Part shown: one piece after another, positions 42,298 through 52,333 of the stretch
How the letters are laid out: each line of letters opens with the position of its first letter
Position numbering within the stretch: position 1 is the stretch's first letter
Assembly: GCF_030694575.1 (NCBI RefSeq)
Contig: NZ_JAUYUS010000134.1
Span: 24,749-88,748 of the forward strand
DNA from: Parvibaculum sp.
GTDB taxonomy: Bacteria > Pseudomonadota > Alphaproteobacteria > Parvibaculales > Parvibaculaceae
Length of the DNA stretch: 64,000 bases
Direction: 5' to 3'
Notes under the pieces: generated by a model
Databases searched by the model: none
Told to the model about the DNA's origin: nothing
The model's input: the letters and a program-made list of their open reading frames with translations, nothing else
Translations under genes and position numbers: made by a program

Positions 42298-43332
42298 ATG
42301 AGCGTTCTTCCCCGCATCGATGCGATCGAAAGGACCGACGCGAACCATCGCGCAATCGCGTGGTGGCTGATCGGCGTCGCGGCGCTCGTCTTCATCATGG
42401 TGGTGGTGGGCGGCCTCACGCGGCTCACCGAAAGCGGACTCTCGATCACCGAGTGGAAACCCGTGACGGGCGCGCTGCCGCCGATGAGCGAAGAGCACTG
42501 GCAGCAGGAGTTCGATCTCTACAAGCGCATTCCCCAATACGAGATCATGAACAAGGGGATGACGCTGCACGAGTTCAAGACGATCTACTGGTGGGAGTGG
42601 AGCCACCGCTTTCTCGGCCGGCTGATCGGGCTCGCGTTTTTCGTGCCCTTCGTCTTTTTCGTCGCGACGCGGCGCGTCGAGCGGGCGCTGGTGCCGCGGC
42701 TGATCTTCCTGTTCGTGCTGGGCGGCATGCAGGGCGTGCTCGGCTGGTGGATGGTGATGAGCGGGCTGACCGACCGGACGGAGGTGAGCCAGTACCGGCT
42801 GGCCGCGCATCTCGGCCTCGCGACGCTCATCTATGGCGCCCTGATCTGGACGGCGCTCGATCTCGTCAACGGCAAGAGCACGCGGCTTCTGTCGGGGCTC
42901 GCGAAAGCGGCGGCGGCGATCCTGGCGCTGGTCTTTCTGCAGACGATCCTCGGTGCGTTCGTCGCCGGCATCCGGGCGGGGCTGATCTACAATACCTGGC
43001 CGCTGATGGCGGGGGCGTTCATTCCCGACGGGCTCCTCGCGATGACACCCGTCTGGCACAATTTCTTCGAGAGCCATCTCACTGTGCAGTTCCAGCACCG
43101 GATGACGGCTTACCTGCTTTTGCTTTGCGTGGCATGGCACTGGTGGACGGCACGGAAGACGGCAGCGGCGTCGAGCGCGGGGTGGCTTGCTGTTGCGACG
43201 TTGGCGCAGGCCTGCATCGGCATCTGGACGGTGCTGTGGGTGGTGCCGATCCCGCTCGGCGCGGCGCATCAGGCGGGTGCGATGGTGGTGTTCGGCGTGG
43301 CCGTGTGGCACGTGCACCGGCTGGCGAAGTAG
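42298..43332 (+). CDS. ctaA: Heme A synthase (COX15/CtaA)
   Basis: GGLTRLTESGLSITEWKPVTGALPPMSEEHWQQEFDLYKRIPQYE. Confidence 0.95.
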   Translation: MSVLPRIDAIERTDANHRAIAWWLIGVAALVFIMVVVGGLTRLTESGLSITEWKPVTGALPPMSEEHWQQEFDLYKRIPQYEIMNKGMTLHEFKTIYWWEWSHRFLGRLIGLAFFVPFVFFVATRRVERALVPRLIFLFVLGGMQGVLGWWMVMSGLTDRTEVSQYRLAAHLGLATLIYGALIWTALDLVNGKSTRLLSGLAKAAAAILALVFLQTILGAFVAGIRAGLIYNTWPLMAGAFIPDGLLAMTPVWHNFFESHLTVQFQHRMTAYLLLLCVAWHWWTARKTAAASSAGWLAVATLAQACIGIWTVLWVVPIPLGAAHQAGAMVVFGVAVWHVHRLAK

Positions 43333-43356
43333 GCGGGCATCTTTCTGTGACGTGAG

Positions 43357-43447
43357 GCCCATGGACCCCGGCTTTCGCCGGGGTGACAATGATTTTTATA
43401 AGTCGAAAGCAAAAATGTCATCCCGGCGGAAGCCGGGATCCATGGGC
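43357..43447. repeat. Inverted pair of ATGGACCCCGGCTTTCGCCGGGGTGACA-type intergenic elements
   Basis: ggcccatggaccccggctttcgccggggtgacaatg and tgtcatcccggcggaagccgggatccatgggc. Confidence 0.75.
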
Positions 43448-43480
43448 GGTTGCGGCAGGCGCGCGCTGCGCGTGAGTGCC

Positions 43481-43563
43481 GGTTATGCGCCTAGGTTCCT
43501 TGCTTACCCCTCCCCGAAATTTGCTTTGCAAATTTCGACCCTCCCACAGGGGGAGGGTGGTGG
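43481..43563 (+). repeat. CCCTCCCC/two-hairpin intergenic palindrome, copy 1
   Basis: GGTTATGCGCCTAGGTTCC...TTACCCCTCCCCGAAATTTGCTTTGCAAATTTCGACCCTCCCACAGGGGGAGGGTGG. Confidence 0.8.
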
Positions 43564-43642
43564 AGGAGTTAGTGTTTGCGGTTTCCGCATTGCTTCGCTT
43601 CTTTTGCAATGACGATATTTATTCCGTATACGAATTTATTCG

Positions 43643-44296
43643 CTAGTCCCGGTCCGGGGCGCCGAGGGGGAAGTAGGAGCGGTATTTGCGGCCTTCTTCC
43701 ACGGCCCGTGCGAAGGAGGGGCGGGCGAGCAGGCGGGTGCGGTAGGCGCGCAGTTGCGGGTGGGCATCGCCGATCCGGTATATCCAGTCGCCATAGAAGA
43801 GGGACGGTGCGGCGGCGCAATCGGCGAGCGAGAAATCGTTGCCGGCGGCCCATTGGCGCCCGTCCAGCCGCTTTTCGAGCCAGGCATAGGCCGTTTCGAG
43901 CGCCCTTGCCGTGCTCTCCTTCGCCTCCTGCAGGCGGTCAGGCGTCTGGCGAAGCGCCTCGTTCACCGCCACCTGCGCGGCATTCATGACGTATTGATCG
44001 AAGAAGCGGTCGAGCAGGCGCACTTCCAATGCGGCGGCGGGATCGTCCGGCAGGAAGCGGACTTGTCCCGGATGCTGCCGGTCCAGATATTCGATGATGA
44101 TGCTGGTCTCGGCGATGGTGCGGTCTCCATCGACCAGCACGGGGAACTTCGCGATCGGCCAGAGCCTGGCCAGTTCCTCGCTTGCGCCCGGCTCTTCAAG
44201 ATGCCGGTAGGCGAAGGGCGTATCGTTTTCCCAAAGCGCCATGAGCACCTTCTGGCAGTAGGACGAGAAAGGGTGAGCATAGAGCGTCAGCGGCAT
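43643..44296 (-). CDS. Glutathione S-transferase family protein
   Basis: MPLTLYAHPFSSYCQKVLMALWENDTPFAYRHLEEPGA...IAKFPVLVDGDRTIAETSIIIEYLD. Confidence 0.9.
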   Translation of the reverse strand: MPLTLYAHPFSSYCQKVLMALWENDTPFAYRHLEEPGASEELARLWPIAKFPVLVDGDRTIAETSIIIEYLDRQHPGQVRFLPDDPAAALEVRLLDRFFDQYVMNAAQVAVNEALRQTPDRLQEAKESTARALETAYAWLEKRLDGRQWAAGNDFSLADCAAAPSLFYGDWIYRIGDAHPQLRAYRTRLLARPSFARAVEEGRKYRSYFPLGAPDRD

Positions 44297-44302
44297 GGTT
44301 GT

Positions 44303-44800
44303 TCATTTGCTCCCGAGTTTCGCGATGTGAAGGGCGAGTTTGTCCAGCGTCTGGCCGCCATATTCGACGGCGCCGAAGCCGATCTTCTCGTTGCGTTGCG
44401 CTTTGGAGGGATGCATCTGCCGGAGCGTGATGACGGTCTTGCCGTTGCTCTGTTCATCGAAGGTGACGAGCATTCTGAATTTGCCGGGATCGTCGTCCTG
44501 ATCCGAACCGTGCTCGACCTCGATGAGGGCGGGTGCTTCCATGCGGAGGAAAATCATCCGGTTGCTGTAGCGCGTGCCATCGGGCGTGACCATGTCGAAG
44601 CGCCAGACGCCGCCCGGATTGAGGCCGATCTCCCGGGTTTCGATCACCATGCCGTCGGGCCCGAACCATGCCTGTATCTGCTCGGGGTCCGTCCAGGCGG
44701 CGTAGACGATATTTCGGGGCGCGTCGACGACGCGCGCCAGAACGATTTCACGATCGAGCGGCCAGTCCCGCCAGGCCGAATTCTTCAATGGGTCGCTCAT
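44303..44800 (-). CDS. SRPBCC/AHSA1-domain protein
   Basis: REIVLARVVDAPRNIVYAAWTDPEQIQAWFGPDG. Confidence 0.88.
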   Translation of the reverse strand: MSDPLKNSAWRDWPLDREIVLARVVDAPRNIVYAAWTDPEQIQAWFGPDGMVIETREIGLNPGGVWRFDMVTPDGTRYSNRMIFLRMEAPALIEVEHGSDQDDDPGKFRMLVTFDEQSNGKTVITLRQMHPSKAQRNEKIGFGAVEYGGQTLDKLALHIAKLGSK

Positions 44801-44802
44801 AC

Positions 44803-45138
44803 TCACTTCTTTCTCATCATGCGTTCGATATGCGCTTCCATGCGATCGAGGCGTTTCTGCCAGCCGGAAATGTGCTGGTGCAGCCATGCTTCTGTCGCCT
44901 GAAGGGCGCGCGGCTCGATCGTGCAGGTTCGAACGCGCCCGATTTTCTCGGATCTGACGAGGCCGCTCTGCTCGAGAACCCGCACATGCTTGAGCAGCGA
45001 GGGCAGCGCGATCTCGAACGGCTCGGCAAGCTCGCTGACCGATCTCGGTCCGTCGCACAAGCGGCTGACGATGGCGCGCCGGGTCGGGTCCGCGAGTGCG
45101 GAGAAAGTTCTGTCGAGGTCGGTTGAAAACTTAGCCAT
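44803..45138 (-). CDS. ArsR-family metalloregulator-type HTH protein
   Basis: MAKFSTDLDRTFSALADPTRRAIVSRLCDGPRSVSELAEPFEIALPSLLKHVRVLEQSGLVRSEKIGRVRTC. Confidence 0.9.
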   Translation of the reverse strand: MAKFSTDLDRTFSALADPTRRAIVSRLCDGPRSVSELAEPFEIALPSLLKHVRVLEQSGLVRSEKIGRVRTCTIEPRALQATEAWLHQHISGWQKRLDRMEAHIERMMRKK

Positions 45139-45211
45139 GTGGGAAAGTATTGGAGCGGCGCGCGGCGGCGTCAAGAGAAACTTTCAGAGTTGGCTAAGTT
45201 TTGGCGGGGGG

Positions 45212-45292
45212 CGGGTTATGCGCCGAGGTTCCAAGCTTACCCCTCCCCAAACGGCTTGCAGCCGTTTGACCCTCCCTCAGGGGGAGGGTGGT
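45212..45292 (+). repeat. CCCTCCCC/two-hairpin intergenic palindrome, copy 2
   Basis: GGTTATGCGCCGAGGTTCCAAGCTTACCCCTCCCCAAACGGCTTGCAGCCGTTTGACCCTCCCTCAGGGGGAGGGTGG. Confidence 0.8.
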
Positions 45293-45403
45293 TCGCGGGC
45301 GCATTATTTGTGGCGCCCCCTCACCCTTCCGCGGCCTTACGGCCGCTCCCTCCCTCTCCCCGAGGGGAGAGGGAGTAGAGGCGTCGCTTGCCTTTTGTGC
45401 CCG

Positions 45404-46678
45404 CTATGCCTTCAGTGCCTTGTCGAGGTCGGCGATGATGTCGTCGGCGTCCTCGATGCCGACGGAGAGGCGGACGACGTCGGGGCCGGCGCCGGCTGCC
45501 TTTTGCTGTTCTTCCGTAAGCTGACGATGGGTGGTCGAGGCCGGGTGGATGATGAGGCTGCGCGTGTCGCCGACATTGGCGAGGTGGCTGAGGAGCTCGA
45601 CGGCGCTGACGAGTTTCACGCCGGCGTCATGCCCGTCCTTGAGGCCGAAGGTGAAGACGGCGCCCGCGCCCTTCGGCGAATATTTCTTCATCAGCGCGTG
45701 GCTCGGATCGGTTTCGAGGCCGGCATAGGAGACCCATGAGACTTTTGGATGGGTCTTCAGGAATTTCGCGACCTTCAGCGCGTTGTCGCAATGGCGCTGC
45801 ATGCGGAGCGGCAGCGTTTCGATGCCGGTCAGGATCATGAAGGCGTTGAAAGGCGAGATGGCCGGGCCGAGGTCGCGCAGGCCGAGTACGCGGCAAGCGA
45901 TGGCGAAGGCGATGGGGCCGAAGATCTCGTGGATTTTCAACCCGTGATAGGAGGCGCAGGGTTCGGAGAGCGTCGGATAGTTGCCGGATTTCGACCAGTC
46001 GAACTTGCCGCCGTCGACGATGACGCCGCCCATGGAATTGCCGTGGCCGCCGAGGAACTTGGTCGCGGAATGGACGACGATGTCGGCGCCATGTTCGAGC
46101 GGACGGCAGAGGTAGGGCGAGGCGAGCGTGTTGTCGACGATGAGGGGAATGCCCGCGTCATGCGCGACTTTCGCGATGGCGGCGATGTCGAGGACGAGGC
46201 CGCCCGGATTGGCGATGCTTTCGATGAAGACGGCTTTCGTCTTCGGGCCGATGGCGGATTTGATGCTTGCCGGATCGGTACCGTCGGCCCAATCGACTTC
46301 CCAGCCGAACTTCTTGAACGAGTGGCCGAACTGGTTGATCGAGCCGCCGTAGAGCTGGCGGACGGCGACGAAGCGGTCGCCGGGTTCGAGCATGGTGTGG
46401 AAGATCAGCATCTGCGCGGCGTGGCCGGAGGCGACGGCGAGCGCGGCGGTGCCGCCTTCCAGCGCCGCGACGCGCTCTTCGAGCACGGCGGTCGTCGGGT
46501 TCGTTATGCGGGTGTAGATGTTGCCGAAGGCTTGGAGGCCGAAGAGAGCGGCTGCGTGGTCGACATCCTCGAAGACGAAGGAGGTGGTCTGGTAGATCGG
46601 CGTCGTGCGCGCGCCCGTGGTCGGGTCGGGCTGGGCGCCGGCGTGGACGGCGAGGGTGTCGAATTTACGGTCGGTCAT
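45404..46678 (-). CDS. O-acetylhomoserine aminocarboxypropyltransferase (sulfhydrylase)
   Basis: [49 protein letters not shown]...[17 protein letters not shown]. Confidence 0.93.
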   Translation of the reverse strand: MTDRKFDTLAVHAGAQPDPTTGARTTPIYQTTSFVFEDVDHAAALFGLQAFGNIYTRITNPTTAVLEERVAALEGGTAALAVASGHAAQMLIFHTMLEPGDRFVAVRQLYGGSINQFGHSFKKFGWEVDWADGTDPASIKSAIGPKTKAVFIESIANPGGLVLDIAAIAKVAHDAGIPLIVDNTLASPYLCRPLEHGADIVVHSATKFLGGHGNSMGGVIVDGGKFDWSKSGNYPTLSEPCASYHGLKIHEIFGPIAFAIACRVLGLRDLGPAISPFNAFMILTGIETLPLRMQRHCDNALKVAKFLKTHPKVSWVSYAGLETDPSHALMKKYSPKGAGAVFTFGLKDGHDAGVKLVSAVELLSHLANVGDTRSLIIHPASTTHRQLTEEQQKAAGAGPDVVRLSVGIEDADDIIADLDKALKA

Positions 46679-46720
46679 TTTTTGCCTCTTTGTGTTTTGG
46701 TCGGCTTGTTTTTCTTGTTG

Positions 46721-46823
46721 CGTCATTGCGAGGAGCGAAGCGACGAAGCAATCCAGGAGTGGCTGGTTCCGTGCTCGTCGCCCTGGATTGCTTCGTCGCG
46801 CGTTCCGCGCTCCTCGCAATGAC
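46721..46823. repeat. Inverted pair of CATTGCGAGGAGCGAAGCGACGAAGCAATCCAGG-type repeats
   Basis: cgtcattgcgaggagcgaagcgacgaagcaatccagg / ccctggattgcttcgtcgcgcgttccgcgctcctcgcaatgacg. Confidence 0.8.
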
Positions 46824-46848
46824 GGAGAAAGAAGATACTCCCTGCTTC

Positions 46849-46909
46849 TCGCTTACCCCTCCCCAAACCGCTTTCAGCGGTTTGACCCTCCCACAGGGGG
46901 AGGGTGGAA
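46849..46909 (+). repeat. CCCTCCCC/two-hairpin intergenic palindrome, copy 3
   Basis: CGCTTACCCCTCCCCAAACCGCTTTCAGCGGTTTGACCCTCCCACAGGGGGAGGGTGG. Confidence 0.8.
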
Positions 46910-46934
46910 GAAGGGGGGTGCTCTTTTCGCTTCC

Positions 46935-47354
46935 CTACATCACCAATCTCGGGATTTCGATTTTCGGGCAGCGGTTCATGACGACTTTCAGGCCGGCGGC
47001 GCGGGCGCGGGCGGCGGCTTCGTTGTGGACGACGCCCAGTTGCATCCAGACATATTTCGCACCGATCTCCACGGCCTCGCCGGTGACGGGGCCCGCCGCT
47101 TCGGAATTGCGGAAAACGTCGACCATGTCGATCTTTTCGGGAATGTCGCGAAGCGTCGCATGGACTTTCTCGCCGTTCAGCTCCTTGCCGGCGAGGCCCG
47201 GATTGACGGGGATGACGCGGTAGCCCTTGCCTTGCAGGTAGCGCATGACCTCGTGGCTGTCGCGGGCAGGGTTCGCGCTCGCGCCGACAAGGGCGATGGT
47301 CTTCGTGTTCTTCAGGATGTGTTCGATGTCGCCGGGCTCTACCTCGGGCATCAT
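46935..47354 (-). CDS. CoA-binding domain protein (YccU-like)
   Basis: [55 protein letters not shown]. Confidence 0.9.
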   Translation of the reverse strand: MMPEVEPGDIEHILKNTKTIALVGASANPARDSHEVMRYLQGKGYRVIPVNPGLAGKELNGEKVHATLRDIPEKIDMVDVFRNSEAAGPVTGEAVEIGAKYVWMQLGVVHNEAAARARAAGLKVVMNRCPKIEIPRLVM

Positions 47355-48166
47355 CTGTCCTCCCATTTCGGATCGCGTTTCTCGATGAAGGCGCCGATGC
47401 CTTCCTCGGCGTCACGGGCGAGCATGTTCGTCACCATCACTTCGCTGGCGTAGTCATAGGCTTCGGCGAGCGGCTTTTCGAGCTGGTCGTAGAAGGCCTT
47501 CTTGCCGATGGAGACGGTGAGGGCGGATTTCGTCGCGATGGTATCGGCAAAATGCGCGACGGCGGCATCGAGTTCCGAGGCGGGCACGGCGCGGTTGACG
47601 AGGCCCATCTCGCAGGCGCGATCGGCGCCGATCATCTCGCCGGTCAGCAGCATTTCCATCGCGTGCTTGCGCGTCACGTTGCGCGAGAGGGCGACCATCG
47701 GCGTCGAGCAGAAGAGGCCGATATTGACGCCGGGCGTCGCGAATTTCGCGGTGTCGGCGGCGACGGCGAGATCGCAGCTTGCGACGAGCTGGCAGCCGGC
47801 CGCCGTCGCGATGCCGTGGACGCGGGCGATGACGGGCTTCGGGCAATTGACGATCGCCTGCATGAGCGCGCTGCATTGCTTCATCGTTTTGGCAAAGAAG
47901 GCGCGGCCGCGATCCGGCTGGTTGCGGGCGGCGGTGAGTTCCTTCAGGTCGTGGCCGGCGCAGAAGGCGGGACCGGCGCCCGCGAGCACGACGGCGCGGA
48001 CGGATCTGTCGTTCGCGATACGGGCGAATTCGGCGGCAAGCTCCTCCATGAGGCTCATGGAGAGGGAGTTGCGGCTCGCCGGCCGGTTGAGCGTCAGGCG
48101 GGCGACGCCGTTCGCGTCCTCGCGGAGGAGGAGGGGTTCGGCGGGCTTTTCGGCGGGCTGGCTCAT
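47351..48166 (-). CDS. Enoyl-CoA hydratase/isomerase family protein
   Basis: [28 protein letters not shown]...[20 protein letters not shown]; the ORF track start is too far upstream. Confidence 0.9.
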   Translation of the reverse strand: MSQPAEKPAEPLLLREDANGVARLTLNRPASRNSLSMSLMEELAAEFARIANDRSVRAVVLAGAGPAFCAGHDLKELTAARNQPDRGRAFFAKTMKQCSALMQAIVNCPKPVIARVHGIATAAGCQLVASCDLAVAADTAKFATPGVNIGLFCSTPMVALSRNVTRKHAMEMLLTGEMIGADRACEMGLVNRAVPASELDAAVAHFADTIATKSALTVSIGKKAFYDQLEKPLAEAYDYASEVMVTNMLARDAEEGIGAFIEKRDPKWEDR

Positions 48167-48295
48167 GGGGTCGTCTCCCGGTTCTGCTTTTCCCGGCAGC
48201 ATAGCGGGGCGGGGCGGGAGAGTCAGGTGTTGGGGGAGGGGAGCGGCATGGGGTAAAAGTGGCGCAAGGATCATGGATGGAAGCGGGGAGCGGGC

Positions 48296-48730
48296 ATGGC
48301 CGATCTGGTGCCGGTGATGAGCGTGGCGGAGCTCGAGGCGTTCATGGAGCGCGAGTTTCCGCAGATGCGGATGGGGGCGGATACGACGCGGATCGAGGCG
48401 GTGGGGCCGGGGAGGGCGGTGCTCAGGCTCGGCTTTTCGGAGCGGAACCTCCGGCCGGGCGGCACGATTTCGGGGCCGGCCATGATGGCGCTCGCCGATT
48501 ATGCGATGTATGCGGCGGTGCTGGCGCATATCGGGCCGGTGGGGCTGGCCGTCACGACGAGCTTCACCATCAATTTCATGCGCAAGCCCGCGCAGGCCGA
48601 CATTCTGGCGGAGGCGCGGCTGATGAAGCTCGGCCGGGCGCTCGCGGTCGGCGACATCACGATGAGCCAGGAGGGGGCGGGCGGGCCGGTGGCGCATGCG
48701 ACCTGCACCTATTCGATCCCGCCGCGGTAA
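48296..48730 (+). CDS. PaaI-type thioesterase (hotdog fold)
   Basis: GGTISGPAMMALADYAMYAAVLAHIGPVGLAVTTSFTINFMRKPAQADILAEARLMKLGR. Confidence 0.88.
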   Translation: MADLVPVMSVAELEAFMEREFPQMRMGADTTRIEAVGPGRAVLRLGFSERNLRPGGTISGPAMMALADYAMYAAVLAHIGPVGLAVTTSFTINFMRKPAQADILAEARLMKLGRALAVGDITMSQEGAGGPVAHATCTYSIPPR

Positions 48731-48733
48731 AAT

Positions 48734-48755
48734 ATGGGGTACTCTGTTACCCCAT
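48734..48755. other. Perfect hairpin ATGGGGTA-ctctgt-TACCCCAT between the thioesterase gene and rplM
   Basis: 8-bp perfect stem starting 4 nt after the thioesterase stop, no T-tract. Confidence 0.5.
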
Positions 48756-48902
48756 CGATAAAAGACCGGTATTGCAGGGCTTTTTCGCGGGGCGCGGCGT
48801 TCAATGACATTGACAGGGGCCCAAGGCTCGCCTAAAAGCAGCGCCGAACCGGGGGCCCGAGCGTGGCCCCTCTCTATTTGCAGTTTCGCCAGGATTTTTC
48901 GC

Positions 48903-49367
48903 ATGAAGACCTATTCCGCGAAAGCCGCCGAAATCGAGAAGAAGTGGATCGTGATCGATGCCGAAGGCATCGTGGTCGGCCGTCTCGCGTCCTATGTCGC
49001 CAATATCCTGCGCGGCAAGCACAAGACGACCTATACGCCCCATCTCGATTGCGGCGACAACGTCATCATCGTGAACGCCGCCAAGGTCGCGTTCACGGGC
49101 GCGAAGTACGACGACAAGCGCTACTACCGCCACACGGGCCACCCGGGCGGCATCAAGGAAACGAGCCCGAAGCGCATTCTCGAAGGCCGTTTCCCCGAGC
49201 GCGTGCTCGAACTCGCGGTGAAGCGGATGATCCCGCGCGGGCCGCTTGGCCGCCGGCAGATGGGCAATTTGCACATCTATGGCGGCGCCGAGCATCCGCA
49301 TGAGGCGCAGCAGCCGAAGAAGATCGACTTCGCCGCCTTGAACCGCAAGAACGTCAGGATCGCATAG
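48903..49367 (+). CDS. rplM: 50S ribosomal protein L13
   Basis: [59 protein letters not shown]. Confidence 0.97.
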   Translation: MKTYSAKAAEIEKKWIVIDAEGIVVGRLASYVANILRGKHKTTYTPHLDCGDNVIIVNAAKVAFTGAKYDDKRYYRHTGHPGGIKETSPKRILEGRFPERVLELAVKRMIPRGPLGRRQMGNLHIYGGAEHPHEAQQPKKIDFAALNRKNVRIA

Positions 49368-49369
49368 TC

Positions 49370-49855
49370 ATGTCCGAAACAACCACACTCGAAGACCTGA
49401 AGGGTGCGATGGAAGGCACGAGCGCGCCGGACGCGAACGCCGTTCCCGCCGTGCAGAAGCTCGACAAGTTCGGCCGCGCCTATGCGACCGGCAAGCGCAA
49501 GAACGCGGTCGCCCGCGTCTGGATCAAACCGGGTTCGGGGCGCATCAGCATCAACGGCCGCACGCTCGAAGTCTACTTCGCGCGCCCGGTGCTGCGCATG
49601 ATCCTCAACCAGCCGCTGGTGACGGCGGCCCGCGAGAAGCAGTACGACATCACCGCGACGGTGGTGGGCGGCGGTCTCTCCGGCCAGGCGGGCGCCATCC
49701 GTCACGGCATCTCGCGCGCGCTGACCTATTTCGAGCCGTCGCTTCGCGGCGTGCTCAAGAAGGAAGGCTTCCTCACGCGCGACAGCCGTGTGGTCGAACG
49801 CAAGAAGTACGGCAAGGCGAAGGCCCGCCGCAGCTTCCAGTTCTCGAAGCGCTGA
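49370..49855 (+). CDS. rpsI: 30S ribosomal protein S9
   Basis: [27 protein letters not shown]...[27 protein letters not shown]. Confidence 0.97.
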   Translation: MSETTTLEDLKGAMEGTSAPDANAVPAVQKLDKFGRAYATGKRKNAVARVWIKPGSGRISINGRTLEVYFARPVLRMILNQPLVTAAREKQYDITATVVGGGLSGQAGAIRHGISRALTYFEPSLRGVLKKEGFLTRDSRVVERKKYGKAKARRSFQFSKR

Positions 49856-49877
49856 TCCCTTTCACGGGTTCTCGAAG

Positions 49878-49916
49878 AAGGCGCTTCGTTTCGCACGAGG
49901 CGCCTTTTTTGTTTTT
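49878..49916 (+). terminator. Intrinsic terminator after rpsI
   Basis: AAGGCGCttcgt...acgagGCGCCTTTTTTGTTTTTT. Confidence 0.85.
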
Positions 49917-49929
49917 TGTGCTCTTCCGT

Positions 49930-50036
49930 TGTCATGCCCGGACCCTCCTTCGAGTTTCAAGGTGGCCGGGCATCCAGGAGCCGCAGGCTCGGAATTCGCC
50001 GCCCTGGATTGCCGGGTCAAGCCCGGCAATGACGAG
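49930..50036. repeat. Composite CATGCCCGG/GCCGGGTCAAGCCCGGCAATGAC intergenic repeat
   Basis: gtcatgcccgg...gccctggattgccgggtcaagcccggcaatgacga, inverted-repeat flanks. Confidence 0.7.
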
Positions 50037-50060
50037 TGAGTTGGTATTGGAGATTGGCCA

Positions 50061-51014
50061 ATGACGACCAGGATATTCATCGACGGCGAAGTGGGTACGA
50101 CGGGGTTGCAGATCCGGGCGCGGCTCGATCAGCGCAAGGATCTCGATTTCATTTCGCTGGGCGAGGAGAAGCGCAAGGATGCGGGTGCGCGGCGCGATGC
50201 ACTCAATGCGGCCGATATCGTGATCCTGTGCCTGCCGGACGAGGCGGCGAAGGAGGCGGTGTCGCTCATCGACAACAAGACCACGCGGGTCATCGACGCC
50301 TCGACGGCGCACCGGGTTTCGCCGGGCTGGGTTTACGGCTTTCCGGAAATGTCGGCGGAGCAACGGCAGGCGATTTCGGGCGCGGCGCGGGTGACCAACC
50401 CCGGCTGCTATCCGACGGGCGCGATCGCGCTGGTGAAGCCGCTGGTGGATGCCGGGCTGGTGCCGAAGGGCTGGCCGCTCACCGTCAACGCGGTGTCGGG
50501 CTATTCGGGCGGCGGCAAGCAGATGATCGCGGAGTTCGAGGACGAGGCGTCGCCGAACTACACGTTCGAGGCGTTCCGCGCCTATGCGCTCGGGCTCGCG
50601 CACAAGCATGTGCCGGAGATGCAGGCGAATATGGGGCTCGACCATCCGCCGCTGTTCGCGCCGGCGGTCGGGCGCTATGCGCAGGGCATGATCGTGGAAG
50701 TGCCGCTGCAGCTCTGGGCGCTGCCGGGAAAGCCTTCCGTGGCGCGGGTGCATGAGGTGCTGGCGGCGGCTTACGAGGGGGCGCGGTTCGTGTCCGTCGT
50801 GCCGCTTGGCGAGAGCGCGGCGATGACGAAGCTGGAGCCGGAAGGGCTCAACGGCACCAATGCGATGAAGCTCTTCACCTTCGGCAACGAGACGACGGGG
50901 CAGGTCATGCTGACGGCGCTGCTCGACAATCTCGGCAAGGGCGCGTCGGGGCAGGCGGTGCAGTGCCTCAACATCATGATCGGCGCGGACGAGGGGCTGG
51001 CGGTGGACCTTTAG
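50061..51014 (+). CDS. argC: N-acetyl-gamma-glutamyl-phosphate reductase
   Basis: TRIFIDGEVGTTGLQIRARLDQRKDLDFISL...GCYPTGAIALVKPLVDAGLVPKG. Confidence 0.93.
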   Translation: MTTRIFIDGEVGTTGLQIRARLDQRKDLDFISLGEEKRKDAGARRDALNAADIVILCLPDEAAKEAVSLIDNKTTRVIDASTAHRVSPGWVYGFPEMSAEQRQAISGAARVTNPGCYPTGAIALVKPLVDAGLVPKGWPLTVNAVSGYSGGGKQMIAEFEDEASPNYTFEAFRAYALGLAHKHVPEMQANMGLDHPPLFAPAVGRYAQGMIVEVPLQLWALPGKPSVARVHEVLAAAYEGARFVSVVPLGESAAMTKLEPEGLNGTNAMKLFTFGNETTGQVMLTALLDNLGKGASGQAVQCLNIMIGADEGLAVDL

Positions 51015-51108
51015 GGGACTCACGCGGAGGCACGGAGGCACGGAGAAGAAGGAGTGTTGCGCCTTCGGCGCGAAGATTTTGAATTGTGGTTTTCGCTTAA
51101 CCCACAGA

Positions 51109-51245
51109 TGTCATCCCGGCGAAAGCCGGGACCCACTCGCGGTGCCGATAGCCGCAGCAACGAAGAGTCCTTCAAAGCGCAAAAAGCCGCTGCCCTAAAC
51201 CCTTGCTGAGGGAACCAATGGGTCCCGGCTTTCGCCGGGATGACA
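51109..51245. repeat. Perfect 27-bp inverted pair TGTCATCCCGGCGAAAGCCGGGACCCA between argC and the EamA gene
   Basis: 51109-51135 is the exact reverse complement of 51219-51245. Confidence 0.9.
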
Positions 51246-51288
51246 CTTCTATTTTTACTTTGCTCCGTATCCTGATCGCCAAATCAAG

Positions 51289-52131
51289 TCACACCTTCAG
51301 CAATATGACGCCCGCTGCAACCACGCAGGCGGCGGCGACGGCGCGCCAGCCGAGGCCTTCTTTCAGGAGGAGGCCGGAGATGAGGGCGGCGAAGACGACG
51401 CTGGTTTCGCGCAAGGCCGCGACGGGCCCCAAGGGCGCGAGCGTCATGGCCCAGATGACCAGCCAGTAGGCGATGACGGACATGACGCCGCCCGCGAAGC
51501 CATAGGCCATGGCGCGCTGGGGCTTGAGGAAGGCGCGGCCGCGCCGCCAGAGTACGATCAGGAAGAAGATCAGCCCGTCGCCGGCGAAGAGCCAGATGAC
51601 GTAGATGTGCGGGCTTTCGGCGATGCGGCCGCCGAGGCCGTCGTTGAGCGTATAGGCGGCGATGAAGAGCGAGGTACCGAAGGCATAGCCAAGGGCGCGC
51701 GGATCGTTGGGGAGGCCGGCGCCATTGGTGCGGCGGAAGGCGAGGCTGACGATGCCGAGCGCGATCAGCGCGACGCCGGCAAAGGCGGCGGTGGGGAGGA
51801 TTTCGCCGAGCCAGACGGCACCGACCACCGTGACGATGGCGGGGGCTACCCCTCGCGACAGCGGATAGACCTGGCCGAAATCGCCGTGTTCGTAGCCTTT
51901 CACGAGGAAGAGCTTGTAGCCGACGTGAAGCGCGAAGGAGAGGGCGAGTATCTTCGCGACGTCCCAGCCAGGGAGCGGAATGAAGGGCAGGAAGGGCAGC
52001 GCGACGAGGCCCGTCGCCGCCGCGATATAGCCCATCATCATGAGACGGTCGGCGCCGGTCTTGACGAGTGCGTTCCAGCTTGCGTGGAGCAGCGCGGAGG
52101 CGAGGACGGCGAGGGTGACTGTGAAGGTCAA
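51289..52131 (-). CDS. EamA/DMT-family transporter
   Basis: SALLHASWNALVKTGADRLMMMGYIAAATGLVALPF...GPVAALRETSVVFAALISGLLLKEGLGWR. Confidence 0.9.
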   Translation of the reverse strand: MTFTVTLAVLASALLHASWNALVKTGADRLMMMGYIAAATGLVALPFLPFIPLPGWDVAKILALSFALHVGYKLFLVKGYEHGDFGQVYPLSRGVAPAIVTVVGAVWLGEILPTAAFAGVALIALGIVSLAFRRTNGAGLPNDPRALGYAFGTSLFIAAYTLNDGLGGRIAESPHIYVIWLFAGDGLIFFLIVLWRRGRAFLKPQRAMAYGFAGGVMSVIAYWLVIWAMTLAPLGPVAALRETSVVFAALISGLLLKEGLGWRAVAAACVVAAGVILLKV

Positions 52132-52235
52132 GGCGGGGCTTCCGGCAGGGACCGCAGGATGGCGGCGGTAGGGAGGCTAGCCGTTTATGCGAGGGAAGCC
52201 GAGAGGGTGTTTTGGCGAAGGGGTTTGCGCTCTGC

Positions 52236-52289
52236 CACCCTCCCCCTGTGGGAGGGTCAAACGGCTGTAAGCCGTTTGGGGAGGGGGGC
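52236..52289 (-). repeat. CCCTCCCC/two-hairpin intergenic palindrome, copy 4 (reverse orientation)
   Basis: CACCCTCCCCCTGTGGGAGGGTCAAACGGCTGTAAGCCGTTTGGGGAGGG. Confidence 0.8.
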
Positions 52290-52333
52290 CGCTATCGATG
52301 AATGACGCTTGATTGATTTTGCGCCGGGGGTCC

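Noticed and set aside
46605-47453. 282-aa plus-strand ORF
   Set aside because: Made of repeat-family translation (CCVIARSEATKQSRSGW, SLLLAYPSPNRFQRFDPPTGGG) and antisense to the CoA-binding gene.
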